Counted from the first letter of the stretch, positions 22,360 through 35,229 are shown. The stretch is 64,000 nt of DNA from Acanthacorydalis orientalis (GCA_034766995.1 CM068323.1:2776967-2840966); one strand, 5' to 3'. Notes: generated by a model not told the origin, from the letters alone. Made by a program: numbers and translations.

Positions 22360-22834
22360 GGGGCTCCGGCACAGTTAAATAATCCAAACGACAAATTCCA
22401 AATAACAGTGACATGTTTATTTACAAAATAATACAAAACTTTTACAATGGTGCGACTGTCCTCGCTAAGCGCCATACAAAAAACCATGCGACTATACTTG
22501 TCAACCGCGGGACAAGAAGTGACTTTTCAGGGACTTGTAAAACAACTAAAGGCAAAGAAGAAATGTTTGTATATTTTGAAACATGCGGTTTAACAGACTT
22601 TGCGACCAATACAAGGGGTAATTTACGTTTCCCTGAAGCAACCAATCAATGTGATATTTCTCTTTGCTTTTTTTTGGAACCTCTAGCCGAATCTTCTAAT
22701 TTCGATGCTAAGGTCTTTCCTGGTAGCATCTTGTAAAAAAAAACAGTTTATTCGCCATTATAAATTTGATCTGGATTTATAAATTTAATATGGACAAACC
22801 GGAAACCCAAATTAACGGGATACACGAGGTTCCA

Positions 22835-22838
<4 letters not shown>
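22360..22838 (-). mobile_element. pogo/Tigger-like fragment
   Basis: The right edge reads, on the minus strand, cagtggaacctcgtgtatcc after TA, like Tigger/pogo termini. Just inside, the minus strand encodes MLPGKTLASKLEDSARGSKKKQREISH-like residues (22650-22730). This basic N-terminus followed by a (K/R)REIS block is suggestive of pogo/CENP-B helix-turn-helix proteins. The remaining frame (to 22442) is not recognisable. Left end unclear. Confidence 0.4.
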
Positions 22839-22883
<45 letters not shown>

Positions 22884-22899
22884 TAAAAATATTATATAC

Positions 22900-22990
<91 letters not shown>
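22839..22990. repeat. (TA)n microsatellite, long
   Basis: About 150 bp of TA repeats with two short interruptions, starting exactly at the end of the pogo-like fragment. Confidence 0.9.
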
Positions 22991-22992
<2 letters not shown>

Positions 22993-23349
22993 TTAAAAAT
23001 AGCAGTGAGGCAATTAAAGTTTCACTTTTCAAAAAAAATGTTTTAAATAAATTTTAAATTACAGGTCCATCTCTTATCAATAATGTAAAATATTGAATGT
23101 ATATTCAGTTGTTAACTGTGCTTTTACTGTTTTTCTTTGGAAATGTGGAGTTACAGTTTATATGATAATTTTACATGTGCAACAAAATAGCAATTTTTCT
23201 CTGTGATAAACCCTTTCGTACGGCTATGTCTTTCGACACTATGCTACCGCTGTACGGACTACATAAGAAATAAAGGTACATACTATCAGATACTTTGCTG
23301 AAATAAAATCTTATGTTATCTCTAATACACTGTCGAAACGTTAATTTAA

Positions 23350-24076
23350 GGGGACCCGGTGGTCTAGAATTTTCGAAAAATCGATTTTTTTTTTCGAAAG
23401 TATAGTATCTTAAAAATATACTGTTAAAATTTGATGACGAAATTCAGAGTATTTCAGGATCTACAGCCCATTAGAAGGTCAGGTAGGTAGAAGAATAAGT
23501 ATAAGAATAATATACTTGCTTGAAACTTTAAACGCGTTTATCTCGAAACTACTTTTTTTCGTCTTGCGGGGGCCAGAAAAAAAAACTACTTGACCGATTT
23601 GTCTGAAATTTTAATATGTTATTCTGAATAGTTCTAGCTCTCGCTGAAATGTAAAACTAATAGTTTCCGTAAAATATTTATATTTTTTTTATTAACAAAA
23701 CATTCAAAAATACTGGTCGTTTTCAAACTTGTACTTTTGACTACGCGCCATTTTGTCAAATTTTCTTTTTTTTATTCTACTTCCTGCGATAGCTATACTT
23801 ATACTAATTAAAAATTCGTCAATTGTTTTATTTCAGATCAGAGGGAGAGATAAATCATCATTCACCACGCAATTCCATTTTTTTAGAGAGGGAGACTTCA
23901 GCATCATTTTTCTAATTAAAAAAAAATTTTTTTTTTTGTCTTTATTTTCATTTTTGTGTAGTTTATTAGTAATAAAATAAGTGTAAAAAAATTTGAAAGC
24001 ATTATTCATTACCCTCATATAGAAAAAAATTTTTTAAAATAGCTTAAATTTTAGGCCGCTAGACCACCGGGTCCCC
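23350..24076. mobile_element. TTAA MITE family C, copy C2 (727 bp)
   Basis: Flanked by TTAA on both sides (23346-23349 and 24077-24080). Ends ggggacccggtggtctag and complement. Same internal blocks as C1 in reverse order. It abuts the LINE fragment on its right. Confidence 0.88.
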
Positions 24077-24077
24077 T

Positions 24078-24583
24078 TAACAGGAGGATTGTCGATCACG
24101 TGTTCGCTTCAGGGCACTTGATTGACGAGCAGTTCGGATTCCGGCGTGATCATGGTACAGCCCAACATGTTTTGCTGCTGATGGAGCTCATAACCTGAGG
24201 ACTCAACGAGATGCGTATAGCCGTCGTCATCCTTCGCCACATTGAAAATAGCATTTGATAAGGTTTGGCACGCAGGTCTTTTCTACAACCTAGTGTATTC
24301 TGGACTTCTCGATAATATGATCCACCCTCGTGGCATCGTATCTGTGGGTCGCAGCTTCTACGTGAGTACGGAGGAGGCGAGGTCGAGGGTGTACCAACAC
24401 ACTACCCTGCTTCCGCAGGGTGGTGTGATGACTCCGATTCTGTTCAACCTATATGTCAATGACGTATCGAGGGGACAGACCACTGCGCTATACGCGGATG
24501 ACACCTCCATCGTCACCCAATCGTGGAAAGTAGGTGTGCTTCAAAAAAAGTCTTCAGAGTCATTCGATGGTCTCGCTGAATAC
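24078..24583 (+). pseudogene. Non-LTR retrotransposon reverse transcriptase fragment, 5' piece
   Basis: The plus strand reads IDEQFGFRRDHGTAQHV, then AFDKVWHAGLFYNLVYSGL, LPQGGVMTPILFNLYVND and ALYADDTSIV. These are successive reverse transcriptase motifs: QFGFRxxHGT, AFDKVWHxGL, LPQGxVLSPxLFNLY and the catalytic YADD. Together they indicate a jockey/R1-like LINE. A stop near 24199 and a frameshift before 24242 break it. Mariner A5 is inserted at 24584, and the frame resumes after it at 25519. Confidence 0.8.
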
Positions 24584-24585
24584 TA

Positions 24586-25516
24586 CGAGGTCAGACAATT
24601 AAGTAATGCGACAAAATTCAAAAATCGAGTATATTTAAAAATTAAGGTACATCGCTGTGATCCCCTTCAAAGTAGTCCCCTCCCGCATCTATACACTTAT
24701 TCCAGCGAGTTTTCCAGTTTTCGTAACAATTCTGGAACACTTCTTGTGGAACCTCTCCGAGTACACTCGTCACAGATTCTTGGATATCTTCAACGGAGTC
24801 AAAATGTAGACCTTTGACGAATTTTTTCATATGGGGGAATAGGAAAAAGTCGCAGAGTGACATGTCCGGTGAATAGGGCGGTTCTGGTAACGTTGCGATG
24901 CCTTTAGAAGCCAAAAACTGAGAGACACTGAACGCACTGTGACAGGGAGCATTGTCGTGATGCAGAACCCAAGTCTTCGCGATCTCTGGACGCACTCTGA
25001 GCACCCTTTTTCGTAATTTTTCGAGCACATTGCGGTAGAATACTTGATTTACGGTTTGTCCAGGTGGTACGAACCTTTGTGAACCACCCCTTTGCTGTCG
25101 AAGAAGCAAATCAACATGGTTTTCACTTTGGACTTGCTCATTCTCGCCTTCTTTGGCCTTGGTGCTCCAGGGGACAGCCACTGTTGGGTTTGTCGTTTAG
25201 TTTCGGGGTCATATTGAAAGAACCAACTTTCATCACCAGTAATAACTCGATCGAGAAGAGTAGGATCACTTTCAACCTGCTCGAGACAATCTTGAGCGAT
25301 ATATATATATATATATATATTCATTTTCGTGACATGCACTACTGGCGCGTTGTTACAAAACACTAAACAGCTGGCGAAGAAATGATCGTACGAGGGTGGT
25401 TAAGGTCTCAATCGAGAGAGTAGGGATCTGCTATTACGGTGGCGGAGTTACAGGTTCGCAGTGTTACCACAGGCCGAGAAAAAAAATCGGTCGCATTACT
25501 TAATTGTCTGACCTTG
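24586..25516 (-). mobile_element. Mariner family A, copy A5 (internally deleted, 931 bp), nested in a LINE
   Basis: Both family A ends, with the right end carrying one C-to-T change (accttg), flanked by TA at 24584-24585 and 25517-25518. The deletion junction contains about 24 bp of (TA)n filler (25298-25321) between cattttcgtg leader sequence and the catalytic coding region. Inserted in the reverse transcriptase gene. Confidence 0.92.
24642..25300 (-). pseudogene. Mariner A5 transposase remnant, frameshifted
   Basis: Catalytic-only class. AQDCLEQVESDPTLLDRV, ITGDESW, HHDNAPCH and YSPDMSLCD are all visible. A 2-base loss relative to sister copies near 25075 (tacgaacctttg versus tacgaactctttg) shifts the frame after GVVHKG. 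No helix-turn-helix region. Confidence 0.85.
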
Positions 25517-25518
25517 TA

Positions 25519-25740
25519 TGATTTTTGGCGAATGAAAGTTAACGCTGGGACGTGCAAGGCATTCCTATTTATCGAGCAGAGAAATTTTGATCCTCTCGAC
25601 CTACATTTTAAAGACACGACCATCAATTGAGTCACTGAGGCTAAATACGTCGATGTCACGATTGATAACAGACCGATGTTCAAGCGCCACGCTGACAACG
25701 TACTCGACTAGACATCTAGGAAGATTGCACCCAATACTGA
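25519..25740 (+). pseudogene. LINE reverse transcriptase fragment, 3' piece
   Basis: Continues the reverse transcriptase after mariner A5: KVNAGTCKAFLFIEQR, then VTEAKYVDVTIDNRPMFKRH. The latter matches the thumb-region pattern KYLGVxLDxxLxFxxH of jockey-type LINEs. It has a stop after TTIN and is truncated at the foldback MITE. Confidence 0.65.
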
Positions 25741-25777
25741 ATTACCAGTCGTAATTATCGCTATGTAGCAAGCTTAT

Positions 25778-26408
25778 TAGTCCACAGTACGTAACCCCTT
25801 ATTCCTATTGATTACCACATATTTGTAATTTCGTGAGTAGCTTCATTTCGATGAGTCTACCACACTTTTCCTCTACGAAAATTCTCGGTAACGCTGCGTT
25901 TTCAAATGCGTGATTCCGAAACATGCCAATTTTATAATGTTACACAATACAATGACCCCACATACTTCTTTTGCAGTGAAATTGAAAGATAATTTGATAA
26001 AAAATACGAAACAAAACTTGACCTACAGAAACAATTCGGCGACCGATAAGTCTACCGCCTGCTACATGTCGAAATAACGAGGTTGTGTTTTGTGATTACT
26101 GTAGGTTTAATTTTTGCAAGGTTGTTTAATAAATAAATGTAATTTTTACGATCACCGGTATGGTGATTACCAAGTGTTGGCCAAAAATCACACGTGATAG
26201 ATGAGAATATTTTATCACCGAATATTGCCGTGTCCGACAAAAATATTGCGTCGTATTGCCAGTCCGACAAAAAAAACGCGTTTGAAAACGCAGCGTTACT
26301 GAGAATTTTCACAGAGGAAAAGTGTGGTAGACGCGTCAAAATGAAGCCACTCACGAATTTTCAAATATGTGGTAATCAATAAGAATAAGGGGTTACGTAC
26401 TTGGACTA
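25778..26408. mobile_element. Foldback MITE with about 130-bp inverted repeats
   Basis: The left arm (tagtccac-agtacgtaacccctt ... cgctgcgttttcaaatgcg) and the right arm (gcgtttgaaaacgcagcg ... aaggggttacgtact-tggacta) are inverted over about 130 bp with around 88% match by eye. The outermost bases are TA at both ends. Non-coding. Mariner A6 begins exactly at its right terminal TA. Confidence 0.8.
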
Positions 26409-27324
26409 CGAGGTCAGACAATTAAGTAATGCGACCGATTTTTTTTCTCGGCCTGTGGTAACACTGCGAACCTGTAACTCCGCCACCGCAATAGCAGATC
26501 CCTACTCTCTCGATTGAGACCTTGACCACCCTCGTATGATCATTTCTTCGCCAGCTGTTTAGTGTTTTGTAACAACGCGCGAGTAGTGCATGTCACGAAA
26601 ATGGAACAGAGAAATTTAGAGCAACGGTGCGCGATAAAATTTTGTGCAAAACTCGGCGAAACCGCGACAGAAACTTATGAAAAAGTGCTTAAAGTGTATG
26701 GTAGTGATGCCCTGAGTCGTAGTCAGGTGCTTCGGTGGCATGCCGATTTTAAAAAAGGCCGTGAGAGCGTCAAAGACGAGGCGCGGAGCGGAAGGCCAAT
26801 TCAAGTGCGAACCGCAAAGGGGTGGTTCACAAAGAGTTCGTACCACCTGGACAAACCGTAAATCAAGTATTCTACCGCAATGTGCTCGAAAAATTACGAA
26901 AAATGGTGCTCAGAGTGCGTCCAGAGATCGCGAAGACTTGGGTTCTGCATCACGACAATGCTCCCTGTCACAGTGCGTTCAGTGTCTCTCAGTTTTTGGC
27001 GTCTAAAGGCATCGCAACGTTACCACAACCGCCCTATTCACCGGACATGTCACCCTGCGACTTTTTCCTATTCCCCCATATGAAAAAATTCGTCAAAGGT
27101 CGACATTTTGACTCCGTTGAAGATATCCAAGAATCTGTGACGAGGGTACTCGGAGAGGTCCCACAGGAAGTGTTCCAGAATTGTTACGAAAACTGGAAAA
27201 CTCGCTGGAATAAGTGTATAGATGCGGGAGGGGACTACTTTGAAGGGTATCGCAGCGATGTACCTTAATTTTTAAATATACTCGATTTTTGAATTTTGTC
27301 GCATTACTTAATTGTCTGACCTCG
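26409..27324 (+). mobile_element. Mariner family A, copy A6 (internally deleted, 916 bp)
   Basis: Plus-strand orientation. The left TA (26407-26408) is shared with the right end of the foldback MITE. The right end reads cctcg followed by AT instead of TA. It retains the DNA-binding region and the C-terminal half, with the middle deleted between gtgcgaacc and gcaaaggggtgg. Confidence 0.9.
26601..27268 (+). pseudogene. Mariner A6 transposase remnant: helix-turn-helix half and C-terminal half in different frames
   Basis: The ATG at 26601 opens [15 protein letters not shown] ... [18 protein letters not shown], then the deletion shifts the frame and it ends at about 26861. The C-terminal half, from [12 protein letters not shown] through HHDNAPCH and YSPDMSPCD to FEGYRSDVP, is open in another frame up to 27268. 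The first catalytic Asp motif is deleted. Confidence 0.85.
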
Positions 27325-28493
27325 ATATGCTCTACACCAGTTCTATGTTATTCGCTTGTACTGCCGACACATTTCCTGGTTATGGTTTTGTGAACGCCAC
27401 CAGGCGACACTATCAGTAGGTTGTTCTCGGACCTCACGCTCACTCCTCTGTTCGCTTATGTCGCGCTCATTCTTTACGTGCGCATTGAAAATGTAAACAA
27501 ACTAACTTAATGTCTGTAACTAACTTAATCTGTAATGTTGGTCGTTTTCGTTTATTACAAAAATATCTCAAAATAAAATATGTGTTGTTTGTTTGAATTA
27601 TGTGAAATATTGAAAATATGTGATGTTTATTGAAAATATTTGCGTGAAATGGGCACCAAGAACATTTAAAATTCGCGCTCAGAAATAACAACCTACTACT
27701 AGCGCCACCGCATGAAGTCTACAGAGCGTTGCCATGATCGCGAAGCGAATATCACAGGTGTGCTCTGCACTAGCTTTATTCGGCCTGTCATGACTATGCT
27801 GCTCCAGCCTCGACTTTCGTGCGCGCGTCATTTAATCGATTGCAGATACTCCAGAATAAGTACTCTCGGCGCTCACGACCCGTCAAAATTCGTGATACCG
27901 CTACAAGCGGCCGAAATTAATGGCGTTGTGACTGGAAATCTTTCCGTCTTGGAGACCTGGTCATGGCAACAGGATCGGTCGTGTGTAGCTGGTTTCTCTC
28001 GCTCCCCGAACCGACCCACCCACAAACTGCCACAACATCAACGATGCTCGAATTTTGCTTTTCGATGTCCTCTTTTCAGGATTGAACAAATTTCTCCTTC
28101 CAGCTCAAGTAAAATGGTCCACGTACCTCGCATTTAAAGCAGTGACTCGCGTTTTTAACGCGCCTTAGCACACCTTAATAAGTAATTAAAAACGTTTTAC
28201 TTTGAATGAAGAAGATTTAACTTATGAGATCAGCTTCAAACTAATGATCTATTCCTTAACCGCTGGTGTCGTCATTTCTTAATCATCGTTATTTGAATAC
28301 TCTGTATTTGTATTTATGAATACACGGTGATAAAAAAAATATTGCGTGTAACTACCGCGTTGGAGCTGATACTTATTGTCGGCATTTTTTAAATATCAAA
28401 AACCTTAATTTTTCTTAATGTAAATGAGTTTTAGGGTAACAAGATTATAAGACGGTAATGCACTATATAAATAGAATGAAAATAACATAATTG
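27325..28493. other. Intergenic; a non-repetitive-looking patch at 27700-28140 without identified gene
   Basis: A 141-residue plus-strand frame (27712-28137) has no recognisable domain, and its composition looks unlike a conserved protein. No splice-supported exons. Flanks are AT-rich. Confidence 0.35.
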
Positions 28494-29715
28494 TTGGGTG
28501 TTGGAATTAATTCGTAGCGTTTTCTTCATGAAAAAAGATCGTTTATTTTAAATAAAATTGAAAAAACATATCGTACAAAGTATCGTCCATGGTTAGCCAC
28601 TACTTCTTTCCATCTTTCGGGCAGGAGACGAATACCACGTCGGAAGAACGCCTCGTCTTTAGATGCAAACCACGAATCGACCGATTATTTGCAATCTTCA
28701 TAAGAAGTGAGCTTCTGCCCAGACAGGCCATGACTCATCGATCGAAACAAGTGGTAATCAGAAGGAACAATATCTGGATAATACGGTGGGTGTGGTAGGA
28801 CTTCCCATTTGAGCGTTTCCAAGTATGTTTTGACCGGTTTTGCGATGTGCAGACGAGCATTGACGTGCTGCAAAATCACTTTGTCGTGTCTTTCAAAGTA
28901 TTCCGGCCGTTTTTCCTTCAATGCATGGCTCAAGCGCATCAATTGTAGTCGATAGCGATCCCTAGTGATGGTTTTATTCGATTCGAGCAGCTCATAGTAG
29001 ATCACACCCTTATAATCCCACCAAATACAGAGCATGAGCTTGGATCCATGGATATTTGGCTTCGCCGCTGGTGTTGATGGTTGGCCGGGCTTAACCCATG
29101 ACTTTCTGCGCTCGGGAATGCCGTAATTGATCCAATTTTCATCGCCCGTGACAATTCGATCCAAAAATCTCTTCCTTTTATCCCGTTGAAGCAGCAGTGC
29201 ACAGGTAGAAAAATGCCTTTCAACGTCCGTCGGTCTCAATTCGTATGGGACCCGATTTCCTTGCTTTTGGATCATTCCCATGGCTTTACGGCGTTTTCCT
29301 ACCGTTAACATGTCAACTCCCAACGATGTAGATAATTCTTGAAGTGTTGGACATGGGTCTTCATTAAGCAATGCCTCCAATTCTTCATCGTCGAACTTTG
29401 TCCTTGTCATCCAAGTCGACATCACTACTTTTAAAATGTGCAAACCACTTCCGACACGTTTGTTCAGCTAGAGCATGGTCACCATAAACTTCCACTAAAA
29501 TACGATGACTTTCGGCAGCACTTTTTGTCATGTTAAAGTAATGAAATAAAACTCCCCGCAAAAACAATTTATCCGGCACGAAATTCGACATATTCGATAG
29601 AGTACAAAGTGTTGTTAGTTACAAGTGTTGTTGTTATTTACGCTTCAAACAAATTACATATACTAAAACTGACGCCTAAGGACAGCTGTCTTACGGGGAA
29701 TATTTCATTCAAAAG
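28494..29715 (-). mobile_element. Mauritiana (Mos1)-like mariner, copy D1, one end missing
   Basis: The right terminus of the gene (ttgggtgttggaattaattc) is present at 28494, matching the 3' end of D2 (complement of 53120-53154). The 5' end is lost: similarity to D2 stops after gtcttacggggaatat near 29712, so the second terminal repeat is absent. Confidence 0.85.
28590..29591 (-). pseudogene. Mauritiana-like mariner transposase, inactive (D1)
   Basis: MSNFVPDKLFLRGVLFHYF and AAESHRILVEVYGDHALAEQT match the Mos1-type N-terminus. KRFLDRIVTGDENW, GSKLMLCIWWDYKGVIYYEL and YYPDIVPSDYHLF follow. Inactivating changes are a frameshift between 29385 and 29443 (two overlapping frames), the second catalytic Asp replaced by Val (LQHVNARLH), and a stop after SYEDCK. 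About 340 codons in total, the usual size for the family. Confidence 0.9.
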
Positions 29716-30805
<1,090 letters not shown>

Positions 30806-31636
30806 TACATATGGACAACCCCCGGTCCGCGGGCCGGATCCAGCCCTTTACCACTTTTGATCCGGGCCTAATTTAATTTCAACTAAGTTTGTCTGATTCA
30901 CGATGGAACAAAAAATATCATGTTCTACTAACTCACATTAACCTCTTAACAAGGGAATTAACTTTGATTCATTTAATTTGATTGAAGATAAGTACATAGA
31001 AATATCTCGTTTCACAATGAGGATTTTTTCCTTCGCAGTGAGAAGTTATATTATTAAGTCTAAAATAATAAAAGAAAAAAAATCGTTTTTCACTATTTAT
31101 TTTGACAAAATATTTTATGACATATTTAGAAAATTTATAAATTCCATTTAGGCTTAAATTAAATAATATCATATACAAAAAATAAATTATTTTAAAAGAA
31201 AATTCAGTGTTCTTACGGAATTCAGTACGATGGAAGTTAAAATATAAAATTATGTAAAAGTAATTATAAAAAAATAAAAAAAAAAATAAATAAAATTATT
31301 TCGCGGTATGAAATTCTTTGAAGCATTGAGCCATACACAAAGCTTGTTATGGATATGAATTGAAGGCACTGATAGAGCAATTTGATACAAGGTTTGCCGG
31401 CTTCAAAAAAGAAGACTCCACATTCGCTATATTTGCTTGTCCGATGGACGCTGATGTACATAATTTGCCAGAAAACTTACAGATGGAGATTATTGAGCTT
31501 TAGGCGGATTTGGTGTTAAAACCGCAATTTAACAATATGCTTTGTCGAATTTTTATAAATTTTATTTGGTGGAAGAAAAATATACAAATTTACGCGCCTT
31601 TTCAAGACAAATTATTTATCTTTTCGGCAACACATA

Positions 31637-32955
31637 CGAGGTGTGGTCAAAAAGTAACGAGAATTTTTTTTTCTCAAAAACTATTCATTTATTCTTCAAT
31701 TTTGAATTTGTCCCCTTCAAAGTAATCTCCCCCTGACATGATACATTTTTGCCAACGCTTTTTCCAGTCTTCAAAGCACTTTTCAAACTCACTTTTAATA
31801 TAGCTCTTAGCTCCTTCAGCGATTCCTCTTTTATCTCATCAATGGTATCAAAACGTCGTCCTTTCAATATTTTTTTCAACCTTGGGAACAAAAAGAAGTG
31901 ACAGGGTGCCATGTCCAGTGTATATGGTGCCTGAAGTATCACAATAGTATTATTTTTTGCCAAAAATTCACGCACAACTAACGAGGTGTGAGAGGGAGCG
32001 TCATCGTGATGCAGTTTCCACGAATTGTTTTGCCACAATACCGGTCGTTTTCGTCGAATTGCTTCGCGTAACGGCGCATAACTTCTAAGTAGTATTCTTT
32101 ATTGACAGTGTGACCTTCTGGTAGGAATTCATGATGCAGTGTGCCCTTCGAATCAAAAAAAAAACAGTGAGAAGGACCTTCACTTTTGATTGAATTTGAC
32201 GAATTTTTTTCGGTCTTGGCTCACCAGGCAGCTTCCATTGCGATGATTGTGCCCTGGTTTCAACGCCATACCTATAAACCCATGTTTCGTCACCAGATAT
32301 GATGCGATTCATAAATTCTAGATCGTTATTGGCTTTATTCAGCAATTCTTCGGAGACATCTACTCGATGTTGTTTTCGATCAAAATTCAACAATTTTGGG
32401 ACGAATTTGGTTGCCACACGTATCATGCCTAAAACGTCAGTGAAAATTGCTTGACATGATCCAAATGATATACCAATATCATCAGCGACTTCTCTGATAG
32501 AGACTCGTCGATCTTTTAAAATCATTTGCTTAACTTCCTCGACGTTATCCTCATTAATTGAAGTGTCAGGGCGCCCAGAACGATCATCATGTTCGACGCA
32601 TTCACGACCGTCTGAAAAACGTTTATACCACTCATAAATTCTTGGTTTACTCACAGTAGAGTCACCATAGGCCTTTCTTAACATTTCACGCACTTTGTTG
32701 CACTTTATTTCATTTTTTACGCAAAACTTAGTACAAATTCTTTGATCCATTTTTTTTAATGAACAAAAATCGCCGAGCTCAAAAAACACGTCTTACCTTA
32801 GCGGCTGCCTCTTAAAAAGTAAACAATGAAAACAGCTGAAAATTTTTTTATACTTTGGAGACATGTATACCAACATAATAAAAAAAATTTTTGACAAACG
32901 GACTCTTCAAACCCGCGAAATTTAAAAATTCTCGTTACTTGTTGATCACACCTCG
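31637..32955 (-). mobile_element. Mariner family E, full-length (1319 bp), nested in hAT
   Basis: Terminal repeats cgaggtgtggtcaaaaagtaacgag / complement (ctcgttacttgttgatcacacctcg) flanked by TA at 31635-31636 and 32956-32957. Minus-strand transposase with normal total length. It interrupts the hAT dimerisation-domain coding sequence. Confidence 0.93.
31685..32750 (-). pseudogene. Mariner E transposase, frameshifted
   Basis: MDQRICTKFCVKNEIKC opens the gene at 32750. The two helix-turn-helix regions (PRIYEWYKRFSDGRE; RRVSIREVADDIGISFGSCQ) are intact, and the first Asp motif is ISGDETWVYRY. A frameshift in the A-run at about 32155-32163 ends the first frame. The second half resumes with WKLHHDDAPSHTS (second Asp). 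The third catalytic position reads His (APCHFFLFP instead of APCDFFLFP). Another frameshift follows near 31790. Inactive. Confidence 0.9.
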
Positions 32956-33378
32956 TATACGTGTGAACAGATTTTTTCGAGGATGAAATACAATAAATCA
33001 AAAATTCGGACAAGAATAACGAACGAAACCTTGAAAATTCTATTCGAATATCCTTAAGTAATATTAACGTCAATATTGGTAGTCTCGCAGTTCAAATACA
33101 AGGCAAATCTTCACATTAAATTGTTATATCGTCCATTATATTATAAAATTTATGTAGAGCTTTATACCGAAGCATTATACTATAAATGAATGAAATTTGA
33201 AGTAGCAACATATTTTAATTCATTTAATATTAATTTATTTTATTTAATAATTTAGTTCGGTCCTTGACTCGGATACAGAATGATAATTTGGCCCGCGAAC
33301 TAGGAATGGTTGACCATTCCTGGTATATACCTTGAGCAAGTAATTGGCATAACCTCACAAGTCAGTAGTGAAAAACAA

Positions 33379-33640
33379 TGGCATCCGAAAAGCAGCATGT
33401 TAGGCATTGCAAACTGTTTGCAATCCAGTTAAAAAAAATGCTTTTGAAAGCAGAGGAAAGATTTGTTCAGATTTAGGGGAAGAAGTTGTGACGCATAAAA
33501 CATGAAAAAAGTAGTTTTAAAGGTTTCGGGGTGTTGATTTTAAACTTTCAGAAAGATAACGTCTCAGACAATAGAGAAAAATTGAAAACGAGGAGATTGC
33601 GCAGCTGTTAAATGAATATTCCGTTCAGACTGAACAAGAA
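33379..33640 (+). pseudogene. Mariner transposase N-terminal fragment
   Basis: Reads MASEKQHVRHCKLFAIQLKK, FESRGKICSDLGEEVVTHKT, then after stops FRGVDFKLSER. This is the N-terminal helix-turn-helix of an irritans-type mariner. It ends where TTAA MITE C3 begins. Its 5' side is only about 50 bp from the hAT target duplication. Confidence 0.6.
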
Positions 33641-33649
33641 CTCGCTTAA

Positions 33650-33882
33650 GGGGACCCGGTGGTCTAGCGGCCTAAAATTTAAGCTATTTTAAAAAAAAAT
33701 TTTCTATATGAGGGTAATGAATAATGCTTTCAAATTTTTTTACACTTATTTTATTACTAATAAACTACACAAAAATGAAAATAAAGACAAAAAAAATTTT
33801 TTTTAAATTAGAAAAATGATGCTGAAGTCTCCCTCTCTAAAAAAATGGAATTGCGTGGTGAATGATGATTTATCTCCTGAAA
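33650..33882. mobile_element. TTAA MITE family C, partial copy C3
   Basis: Begins after TTAA with ggggacccggtggtctagcgg, in the same orientation as C1, and is lost after gatttatctc...ctgaaat. About one third of the element, lying next to full copy C4. Confidence 0.8.
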
Positions 33883-33903
33883 TCACCAACCCGAAACCTT
33901 TAA

Positions 33904-34615
33904 GGGGACCCGGTGGTCTAGAATTTTCGAAAAATCGATTTTTTTTTCGAAAGTATAGTACCTTAAAAATATACTGTTAAAATTTGATGACGAAATTCAG
34001 AGTATTTCAGGATCTACAGCCCATTAGAAGGTCAGGTCAGTTTCTTGAGAATATACTTGCTTGAAACTTTAAACGCGTTTATCTCGAAACTACTTTCTTT
34101 CGTCTTGCGGGGGCCAGAAAAAAAAACTACTTGACCGATTTGTCTGAAATTTTAATATGTTAAATTTTTTAAAAACTATTAGTTTTAATTGTTAAAACTA
34201 ATAGTTTCCGTAAAATATTTATATTTTTTTTATTAACAAAACATTCAAAAATACTGGTCGTTTTCAAACTTGTACTTTTGACTACGCGCCATTTTGTCAA
34301 ATTTTTTTTTTTTATTCTACTTCCTGCGATAGCTATACTTATACTAATTAAAAATTCGTCAATTGTTTTATTTCAGATCAGAGGGAGAGATAAATCATCA
34401 TTCACCACGCAATTCCATTTTTTTAGAGAGGGAGACTTCAGCATCATTTTTCTAATTAAAAAAAAAATTTTTTTTTGTCTTTATTTTCATTTTTGTGTAG
34501 TTTATTAGTAATAAAATAAGTGTAAAAAAATTTGAAAGCATTATTCATTACCCTCATATAGAAAAAAATTTTTTAAAATAGCTTAAATTTTAGGCCGCTA
34601 GACCACCGGGTCCCC
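33904..34615. mobile_element. TTAA MITE family C, copy C4 (712 bp)
   Basis: TTAA at 33900-33903 and 34616-34619, with complete inverted ends. Opposite orientation to neighbouring C3, so the pair could form a large hairpin. Confidence 0.88.
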
Positions 34616-35229
34616 TTAACATGTTAGACAATTAATAAATAAATTGGTTTTTATATTTCAACTCTTTCAACCCAGTGCCGTTTTAAAACTCACCGTGACG
34701 GTGCAGCAAACAAAGCTTTCGGCTAATATTTTCCATGAAAATTAATATCGATGAAAGAATAAAGGATTTTTAACTAATTGAATATTAAAGATAATTATTA
34801 AATCACTGATTACTATCAATAGAATATATGTCTTACAAGAAAATAAAGAAATATAAGTAAAAAAATTGGTAGGAAGTGTCGGAGTCACTACCGCTGAGGT
34901 TTTTGGCGGAAAACGTCTTACCTAAACGATGTTGTCGAAGCGTGGTGTTTGTAGGGTTGGTAAGAAAGAAATGAGCACAACAAACGTGTGTGTCTTTTTA
35001 TTTATTTCTCACAACGCTGACTAATTTGTAAAATTTTGTTCAAGACAGGACAATGGTACGAGTAGTACAATATGTAAGACGTACATGCTACACTTATATC
35101 TTAAGAGGACATTAAGTCTACACTGATATTGTTTAAAGTTGTGAAGTTAGTTGGATCCGTGACTAAGACCGATCAAACTTGTCTTGTTCAGAAACTGTTT
35201 CAGACGATCGTTCGACACATCAATGTTAA
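34616..35229. other. Intergenic, nothing recognised
   Basis: Contains one ggcggaaaacgtcttacc motif, related in reverse complement to the taagacgttttccgtc motif of the dispersed repeat at 37355 and 42718. No gene. Confidence 0.35.

Larger units (their letters stand above)
31350..33057 (+). pseudogene. hAT transposase C-terminal remnant (ZBED/GTF2I-repeat-protein-like), split by mariner E
   Basis: The plus strand encodes LIEQFDTRFAGFKKEDSTFA, then FACPMDADVHNLPENLQMEI and IELQADLVLKPQFN. After the mariner (31637-32955) it continues with a YV-EQIFSRMKYNKSK-like block and ITNETLKILFEYP. This is the hAT C-terminal dimerisation region (consensus YVCEQxFSxMKxNKSKxRxRLTDExL). A stop, a frameshift in the YVCEQ segment and the mariner insertion make it inactive. 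Confidence 0.8.
30806..33322 (+). mobile_element. hAT element (8-bp target duplication), interrupted by a mariner
   Basis: A perfect 8-bp direct repeat, GTATATAC, lies at 30798-30805 and 33323-33330. Just inside are related ends: tacatatggacaacc on the left and the complement of ggttgaccattcctg on the right, each followed by a gcgggcc block. An 8-bp duplication and such ends define hAT elements. Without the nested mariner it is about 1.2 kb, an internal-deletion copy. Confidence 0.85.

Noticed and set aside
27712..28137. 141-residue plus-strand frame
   Set aside because: No recognised domain or splice support; could be chance in a slightly GC-richer patch.
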